A stretch of 10,023 nucleotides of DNA. Source: DASZMJ01 sp035551935 (GTDB taxonomy: Bacteria > Planctomycetota > Planctomycetia > Isosphaerales > Isosphaeraceae). The position numbers and the translations under genes were made by a program. The notes under the pieces were generated by a model. The model saw nothing but the letters and a program-made list of their open reading frames with translations, made no database searches and had not been told where the DNA came from. The stretch is from positions 1 through 10,023 of the forward strand of contig DASZMJ010000329.1 of assembly GCA_035551935.1 (NCBI GenBank), given 5' to 3'. This document shows, in pieces, positions 5,914 to 10,023 of the stretch; positions within the stretch are counted from its first letter, which is position 1; each line of letters opens with the position of its first letter.

Positions 5914-5943
5914 TTGTGGCTCGCGCCGCCCTTGCCCTATAAT
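5914..5943 (+). promoter_or_regulatory. Promoter for der
   Basis: A -35 box TTGTGG (5914-5919) and a perfect -10 box TATAAT (5938-5943) are 18 bases apart. Transcription would begin near 5950, just before the leader hairpin at 5953. The -35 box lies one base from the start codon of the divergent membrane-protein gene, so the two transcription units are packed tightly. Confidence 0.6.
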
Positions 5944-5952
5944 AACGGGGCC

Positions 5953-5997
5953 GAGGCCGGCGGGCGCCCCCGTTCCCAGCGGGAGCCCGCCGGCCTC
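5953..5997 (+). promoter_or_regulatory. Strong hairpin at the 5' end of the der leader
   Basis: GAGGCCGGCGGGC (5953-5965) pairs perfectly with GCCCGCCGGCCTC (5985-5997), a 13-base GC stem. Inside its 19-base loop a further short stem (CCCG 5969-5972, CGGG 5980-5983) is possible. It lies between the predicted transcription start (near 5950) and the ATG at 6027, so it would form the very 5' end of the mRNA. Such structures often stabilise a transcript; regulation by attenuation or a bound protein is also possible. No U-run follows, so it is not an obvious terminator. Confidence 0.6.
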
Positions 5998-6026
5998 GCC
6001 GCCATTGCCCGGGACCTCGCGATATC

Positions 6027-7520
6027 ATGCCCTTACCCAAAGTTGTCATCGTGGGGCGGCCGAACGTCGGCAAATCGTCCCTCCTGAACTGGATCAGCGG
6101 CCGTCGGATCGCCATCGTCGACGACGTCTCCGGCGTCACCCGCGACCGGGTCGGCGCGCTGGCGCAGGTCGGCGACGAGGCCGACCCGCGCTACTTCGAG
6201 CTGGTCGACACCGGCGGCATCGGCATGGTCGACCGCGACGACCTGACCGAGCACGTCGAGCGGCAGATCGAGACCGCCCTGGCCGAGGCCGACCTCGTCC
6301 TGTTCGTCGTCGACGTCCGCGAGGGCCGGATGCCGCTGGACGAGGACGTCGCGCAGCGGCTCCGGTACGTCAACGCTCCGGTCATCCTCGTCTTGAACAA
6401 GGCCGACACCCCGGAGATGGACGACCGCGTCGCCGAGTTCACCAAGCTCGGCCGCGGCAAGCCGGTGGCCGTCTCGACCCACCAGAACCGCAACAAGAAG
6501 GTCCTGCTGAAGTACATCGCCAAGCTCCTGCCCGAGTCCGCCGAGCGGCCGGTCGACGAGGCCATGAAGGTCGCCGTCGTCGGCCGGCCGAACACCGGCA
6601 AGTCGACCTTCATCAACAACCTGGCGCGCGCCGAGCGGATGATCGTCTCGGAGGTCCCCGGCACGACCCGCGACTCGGTCGACGTCCGCTTCGAGCTCGA
6701 CGGCCTGCCGTTCGTGGCCATCGACACCGCCGGCGTGCGCCGCAAGGCCAAGATCCGCGACGACCTCGATTATTACTCGATCCACCGCGCCGAGCGGTCG
6801 ATCCGCCGCGCCGACGTGGTCCTCCTGTTCATCGACCCGACCATGGGCGTCTCGCGGCTCGACAAGCAGCTCGCCGATTACGTCGCCAAGCAATACAAGC
6901 CCTGCATCTTCACGATCAACAAGTGGGACCTGATGCTCGGGGCCGACCCCGAGACGCCGTCGACCCACCAGATGAACAAGTTCGCCACGTCGGTCCAGCA
7001 CGCCTTCCGGACGATGGCCTACGCCCCATTGGCGTTCATCACGGCGAAGACGGGCAAGAACGTCAAGTCGCTCCTGAACCTGTCGCAGTCGATGTACAAG
7101 CAGGCGCAGCGTCGCGTGAGCACCGGGACGCTCAACCGCGTCGTCCGCGCCGCGGTCGAGGCCCATCCTCCGTCGCCGCGCGAGAACCGGACCCCCCGGA
7201 TCTACTACGCGACCCAGGTCGGCACGGCGCCGCCGACGATCGTGCTGTTCGTGAACAGCCCGTCGCTGCTCGACGCGACGTACCAGCGCTACCTGCTGAA
7301 CGTCTTCCGCCGCGACCTGCCGTTCCGCGACGTGCCGATCAAGCTCTACCTCCGCTCCCGGACTCAGGCCGACCCCCGCGCCGCGCGCGAGCGGTCGGCC
7401 GGCGACTTCGACGCCGTCGACATCCCGGCCGCAGACACCCCTTGGGCCGGCGACGAGTCGGGCACCCTCCGCGAACTCGACCGCGACGTCAACGACCTGC
7501 TCGCCCACCTCGACGAGTGA
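6027..7520 (+). CDS. der: Ribosome-assembly GTPase Der (EngA)
   Basis: Der is an essential GTPase with two G domains that acts in maturation of the 50S ribosomal subunit. The 497-residue product shows both domains and the KH-like end. Domain 1 has GRPNVGKS (10-17), DTGG (61-64) and NKAD (124-127). Domain 2 has GRPNTGKS (186-193), PGTTRDS (211-217), DTAGVRRK (233-240), NKWD (298-301) and TAKTGKN (339-345). The C-terminal KH-like domain spans about 355-445 and includes NRTPRIYYATQVGTAPPT (387-404). Oddities are a G5 region in domain 1 that reads VSTHQNRNKK (149-158), where a SAxxG type motif is normal, and an acidic tail of about 50 residues after the KH domain. The length is slightly above the usual 435-490. 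The ATG at 6027 begins the conserved sequence directly and has no Shine-Dalgarno, a common state in planctomycetes. A clear promoter and leader hairpin lie upstream. Confidence 0.97.
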   Translation: MPLPKVVIVGRPNVGKSSLLNWISGRRIAIVDDVSGVTRDRVGALAQVGDEADPRYFELVDTGGIGMVDRDDLTEHVERQIETALAEADLVLFVVDVREGRMPLDEDVAQRLRYVNAPVILVLNKADTPEMDDRVAEFTKLGRGKPVAVSTHQNRNKKVLLKYIAKLLPESAERPVDEAMKVAVVGRPNTGKSTFINNLARAERMIVSEVPGTTRDSVDVRFELDGLPFVAIDTAGVRRKAKIRDDLDYYSIHRAERSIRRADVVLLFIDPTMGVSRLDKQLADYVAKQYKPCIFTINKWDLMLGADPETPSTHQMNKFATSVQHAFRTMAYAPLAFITAKTGKNVKSLLNLSQSMYKQAQRRVSTGTLNRVVRAAVEAHPPSPRENRTPRIYYATQVGTAPPTIVLFVNSPSLLDATYQRYLLNVFRRDLPFRDVPIKLYLRSRTQADPRAARERSAGDFDAVDIPAADTPWAGDESGTLRELDRDVNDLLAHLDE

Positions 7521-7522
7521 GG

Positions 7523-7538
7523 GGGCGCCGGCCCGCCC
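7523..7538 (+). terminator. Small GC hairpin after der
   Basis: GGGCG (7523-7527) and CGCCC (7534-7538) flank a CCGGCC loop starting two bases after the der stop. It is short, lacks a U-run and could easily be chance in such GC-rich DNA. Confidence 0.2.
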
Positions 7539-7555
7539 TCGGCCGCGCGCTTCGG

Positions 7556-7584
7556 TGGACAGGATCGCGCCCCGGCCCTAGAAT
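7556..7584 (+). promoter_or_regulatory. Promoter for the pseudouridine synthase gene
   Basis: A -35 box TGGACA (7556-7561) and a -10 box TAGAAT (7579-7584), each five of six to consensus, are 17 bases apart. Transcription would start near 7591 and give a leader of about 78 bases. It suggests the gene need not depend on read-through from der. Confidence 0.5.
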
Positions 7585-7668
7585 GACCCACGATGCCCCG
7601 GCGTCCCGATCGCGGCGGTTTGCCTCGCGAAGCGACATCCGGATCCAAAACCAGAGGACCGCCGAATC

Positions 7669-9039
7669 ATGGACCGCCCACGTCCCCCCCGCGCGCGCGA
7701 TCAAGGCCCCAACGGCCCGCGCCGACCGCCCCGACGACAGGGACAGGCCCAGGGCCCCAGGCACGGGCCGCCCCCGCGCGGCCCGCGACCGGCCCAGGGG
7801 CCGAGGCCCGGCCCGAGGCCCGTCGCGGAGCCGCAGGAGACCCCGGGGCTCGAACGGCTCCAGAAGGTGCTGGCGCACGCCGGCGTGGCCTCGCGGCGGG
7901 ACTGCGAGGAGTACATCCTCCAGGGCCGCGTCACCGTCGACGGCCAGACCGTGCGCGAGCTCGGCACCAAGGTCGACCCGGCCCGCTCCACGATCGCGGT
8001 CGATGGCCAGCGCATCCGGGTCGAGCGGCCGGTCTATTTCGCGGTGAACAAGCCCAAGGGGTACGTCTCGACCAACAACGACCCCGCCGGCCGCCCCCGG
8101 GTCGTCGACCTCCTGCCCGAGCTCCCCGAGCGCGTCTACAGCGTCGGTAGGCTCGACGAGATGAGCGTCGGCCTGATGATCCTGACCAACGACGGCGAGC
8201 TCGCCAACCGCCTGGCGCACCCGAGATTCGGCGTCGAGAAGGTCTATCGCGCCGTCGTCGCCGGCAACCCCGAGCGCGAGGTGCTCGAGAAGCTCGTCGA
8301 GGGGGTCTGGCTCGCCGAGGGGAAGGTCCGCGCCAAGCGGGTGCGGGCGGTCGGGAGGCAGGGGGAGGCGACGATCCTCGAGATGGTCCTGGCCGAGGGG
8401 AAGAACCGCGAGGTCCGGCGGATGCTCGCGAAGTTCGGCCACAAGGTCATGAGCCTGACGCGCGTGGCCGTCGGGCCGATCACCCTGCGCGGGCTGAAGC
8501 CGGGCGAGTGGCGGTCGCTGTCGTTCCAGGAGATCGACCTCCTCCGCCGTGCCGCCGCCGGCCTGCCCGTGCCGGCCCCGCGCCTTGGCGGCCCGCGACG
8601 CGACGCCGCCCGTCCTCCGCGCCCGGGCCGGCCCGCCGGTCGTCCCGAAGGCCCCGCCGGTCGTCGCCCACCCCGCCCCGAGATCGGCGCCGGCGTCGGC
8701 CCCGGTCCTCGGCCCGCCCGACGGCCCCTCGGCCCCCCTCCCAGCCAGCGCGGCCCCGCCCAGCATGGCCCCGGCCCGCGGCCCGGCCCCGGCCCGCGGC
8801 CGGCCGGCCCGGCGCGCCGGCCACCCCGGCCCGCGGCCGGCCCGCCTCCGCAGGCCCGCCCCCCGCGCGTCGATTCGCCCCCCCGTCGCGTCATCGGCCT
8901 CGACCTCGGCCCCGAGCACGCCGACGGTTCGCGACGCCCACCGCCCCGGCGCCGGCCCAAGGGCATCCCCCCCCGCCGCCGAGCCGGCGGGTCGCCGCGA
9001 TCGAGGCCCGAGGGGACCGGGCCGGATTCGGAAGAATAA
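7669..9039 (+). CDS. rluB: RluB/RsuA-family rRNA pseudouridine synthase with long disordered tails
   Basis: The conserved core converts a uridine of rRNA to pseudouridine; in the RluB branch this is in 23S rRNA near the peptidyl-transferase centre. An S4 RNA-binding domain (about 61-115, LERLQKVLAHAGVASRRDCE) precedes the catalytic domain. The catalytic signature is SVGRLDEMSVGLMILTNDGE (158-177), with D163 the catalytic Asp; a Ser replaces the usual Thr at 166. NKPKGYVST (127-135), FGVEKVYRAVV (187-197) and EGKNREVRRM (243-252) are also typical. The ordered core ends near residue 297. It is flanked by an arginine/proline/glycine/glutamine-rich head (1-58) and a tail of about 160 residues of the same kind, so 456 residues compares with about 240-300 for most relatives. 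Such tails are predicted to be disordered and RNA-binding. The ATG at 7669 has GAGGA (7654-7658) 10 bases upstream. The symbol is by family; which base is modified is not proven, and RluE, RluF and RsuA are alternatives. Confidence 0.92.
   Translation: MDRPRPPRARDQGPNGPRRPPRRQGQAQGPRHGPPPRGPRPAQGPRPGPRPVAEPQETPGLERLQKVLAHAGVASRRDCEEYILQGRVTVDGQTVRELGTKVDPARSTIAVDGQRIRVERPVYFAVNKPKGYVSTNNDPAGRPRVVDLLPELPERVYSVGRLDEMSVGLMILTNDGELANRLAHPRFGVEKVYRAVVAGNPEREVLEKLVEGVWLAEGKVRAKRVRAVGRQGEATILEMVLAEGKNREVRRMLAKFGHKVMSLTRVAVGPITLRGLKPGEWRSLSFQEIDLLRRAAAGLPVPAPRLGGPRRDAARPPRPGRPAGRPEGPAGRRPPRPEIGAGVGPGPRPARRPLGPPPSQRGPAQHGPGPRPGPGPRPAGPARRPPRPAAGPPPQARPPRVDSPPRRVIGLDLGPEHADGSRRPPPRRRPKGIPPRRRAGGSPRSRPEGTGPDSEE
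8767..8802 (+). repeat. Tandem 18-base repeat in the rluB tail
   Basis: Two adjacent 18-base units (8767-8784 and 8785-8802), starting GGCCCCGGCCCGCGGCC, differ at one base. They encode the GPGPRP-type repeats of the C-terminal tail. This is slippage-prone coding DNA, and tail length may vary between strains. Confidence 0.6.
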
Positions 9040-9093
9040 TCGTTCATTTTTCCATTTGAGAATTTTTTCGAAGAGACATGGGGGAGCATCGCC
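9040..9093 (+). promoter_or_regulatory. AT-rich leader of pyrK with strong Shine-Dalgarno
   Basis: The gap between rluB and pyrK is unusually AT-rich for this window, with two T runs (9047-9051 and 9063-9068). It could hold a promoter or act as a spacer for read-through. TTGAGA at 9056-9061 resembles a -35 box but no -10 box follows at proper spacing. GGGGAG (9081-9086) is a good Shine-Dalgarno 7 bases before the TTG at 9094, and it decides that start. No hairpin precedes the T runs, so intrinsic termination of rluB is not supported. Confidence 0.5.
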
Positions 9094-9957
9094 TTGGACC
9101 ACGTCGCCCCGGCTTGCGTCGCGCAGCGGCGGGTCGCGGTCGTCGAGAACCGGCCGATCGCGCGGGGGACGTTCCGCCTGAGGCTGGACGACCCGGCGAT
9201 GGCGCGGGCGATCCGGCCGGGGCAGTTCCTGATGATCCGGCCGGGGTCGGGGACCGACCCGCTGCTGGGCCGGCCGTTCGCGTTGTACGACGTGGCGCGC
9301 GACGCCTCGGGGACGCCGACGGCGATCGACGTGGTCTACCTCGTCGTCGGCCGCGGCACGGCCGCGCTGGCCCGCGCGCGGCCGGGAGATGAACTCGACG
9401 TCTGGGGGCCCCTGGGCAACGGCTTCGGCCCGGCGGCCGACGGCCCGGCCGTCTTCGTGGCCGGCGGCATCGGCCAGACGCCGTTCCTGGCCCTCGGCCG
9501 CTGGTGGCTCGGACGCGACGAGTACGCCGGTGAGCCGACGTTCGGCCCGCGCGCGACGTCGGCGACCCTCCTCTACGGCGTCCGCACCGCCGACCTCGCC
9601 ACGGGGGTCGAAGACTTCGAGCGGGCCGGCATCGTCGTCGAGCTGGCGACCGACGACGGCACGGCGGGGCATCACGGGTTCGTCACCGACCTGCTCGCCG
9701 CCCGGCTCGACCTCGGCGATCGGCCCGCGAAGGTCGTCGGCTGCGGGCCACCGCCGATGCTCGCGGCGCTGTCGCGACTCGTGGCGCGGCACGGGCTCGA
9801 CTGCGACCTGTCGCTCGAGAACCACATGGCCTGCGGCTTCGGCGCATGCTTCAGTTGCGTCGCCCCGATCCGCCAGGCCGACGGCTCGATCGACCTCCGC
9901 CGCGTCTGCGTCGAAGGCCCCATCTTCCCCGCCTCGGCCGTCGCCTGGGACGACTGA
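9094..9957 (+). CDS. pyrK: Dihydroorotate dehydrogenase electron-transfer subunit PyrK
   Basis: PyrK carries electrons from dihydroorotate, oxidised by PyrD type 1B, to NAD through FAD and a [2Fe-2S] cluster, in pyrimidine synthesis. The 287-residue protein has the full layout. The FAD-binding part includes GRPFALYDV (59-67) and VVGRGTAAL (84-92). The nicotinamide-binding part begins GPLGNGF (105-111) and AGGIGQTPF (123-131), with VVGCGPPPML near 214-223. The iron-sulfur motif is MACGFGACFSCV (C247, C252, C255) with the fourth Cys at 272 in RVCVEGPIF. All four ligands are present and the length is normal for PyrK (about 250-290). Translation starts at TTG (9094). No upstream in-frame ATG exists, and an ATG at 9078 is in another frame. 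No pyrD is adjacent within the window, so the partner must be encoded elsewhere or beyond the right edge. Confidence 0.93.
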   Translation: MDHVAPACVAQRRVAVVENRPIARGTFRLRLDDPAMARAIRPGQFLMIRPGSGTDPLLGRPFALYDVARDASGTPTAIDVVYLVVGRGTAALARARPGDELDVWGPLGNGFGPAADGPAVFVAGGIGQTPFLALGRWWLGRDEYAGEPTFGPRATSATLLYGVRTADLATGVEDFERAGIVVELATDDGTAGHHGFVTDLLAARLDLGDRPAKVVGCGPPPMLAALSRLVARHGLDCDLSLENHMACGFGACFSCVAPIRQADGSIDLRRVCVEGPIFPASAVAWDD

Positions 9958-9965
9958 CTGATACC

Positions 9966-9989
9966 GGATCGCCTGGAAGGGTCGCTCTT
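9966..9989 (+). repeat. Short motif shared with 445-468
   Basis: This 24-base stretch just after pyrK matches 445-468, inside the palindromic element near the left edge, at 20 of 24 bases; the core GCCTGGAAG is identical in both. It begins 9 bases past the stop codon and may be the first part of another copy or relative of that element, cut by the window edge. Confidence 0.45.
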
Positions 9990-9991
9990 TG

Positions 9992-10014
9992 TCGGCTCCG
10001 CTCTTGCGGGCCGA
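9992..10014 (+). terminator. Possible terminator of pyrK
   Basis: TCGGCTCCGC (9992-10001) and GCGGGCCGA (10006-10014) form an imperfect stem around a TCTT loop, followed by GCTTCTTGC. The T content after the stem is modest, so this is a candidate intrinsic terminator only. It could equally be part of the repeat motif that starts at 9966. Confidence 0.3.
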
Positions 10015-10023
10015 GCTTCTTGC

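Noticed and set aside
6033..7508. Open frame of about 490 codons antisense to der
   Set aside because: The der frame has complete G motifs for two GTPase domains; the antisense frame is a GC-bias artefact.
9040..9070. Intrinsic terminator of rluB at the T runs
   Set aside because: No stable stem immediately precedes either T run; only a 4-base ATTC/GAAT pairing is possible.
9078..9392. ATG at 9078 as the pyrK start
   Set aside because: It is in a different frame from the PyrK motifs and its frame gives a compositionally biased product that stops at 9392.
7489..9825. Open frame of 778 codons antisense to rluB and pyrK
   Set aside because: It runs across two conserved genes and their intergenic gap; its length reflects the lack of stop codons in very GC-rich DNA.

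Overview
The window is very GC-rich DNA with strong G/C preference at third codon positions. It looks like a planctomycete chromosome of the Isosphaeraceae type. That placement is an inference from base composition, from the UVR-motif, HEAT-repeat and TIGR04283 protein families, and from the loose gene packing; no rRNA is present to confirm it. I see no phage, integrase, transposase, CRISPR array, tRNA or rRNA gene.

Layout. (a) 1-661: the first codons of a minus-strand gene that runs off the left edge, with its promoter and an unusual Shine-Dalgarno hairpin, then about 540 bp without a convincing gene. This stretch has a relatively AT-rich half and a REPIN-like palindromic repeat (394-545). 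(b) 662-2676, minus strand: a translationally coupled pair, a uronate-isomerase-like metal-dependent hydrolase followed by a TIGR04283-type glycosyltransferase, with a good promoter in the divergent spacer. (c) 2835-4709, plus strand: a UVR-motif protein and a membrane-anchored HEAT-repeat protein, each with its own -10 box. (d) 4763-5912, minus strand: two small adjacent multi-pass membrane proteins that look like diverged tandem duplicates, meeting the HEAT gene at a stem-loop. (e) 6027-9957, plus strand: three recognisable housekeeping genes. They are der (ribosome-assembly GTPase), an RluB/RsuA-family pseudouridine synthase with long Pro/Arg/Gly-rich tails, and pyrK (electron-transfer subunit of dihydroorotate dehydrogenase) with a TTG start. 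The window ends in an intergenic stretch that shares a short motif with the repeat at 394-545.

The best-supported joint actions are limited. The hydrolase and glycosyltransferase are co-translated and may share a carbohydrate pathway. Der and the pseudouridine synthase both serve ribosome maturation but appear to have separate promoters. I found no clear new defence or mobile system. The items most worth a second look are the regulatory RNA structures (36-52, 5953-5997, 4711-4770), the REPIN-like repeat, the hydrolase/glycosyltransferase pair and the duplicated membrane proteins.
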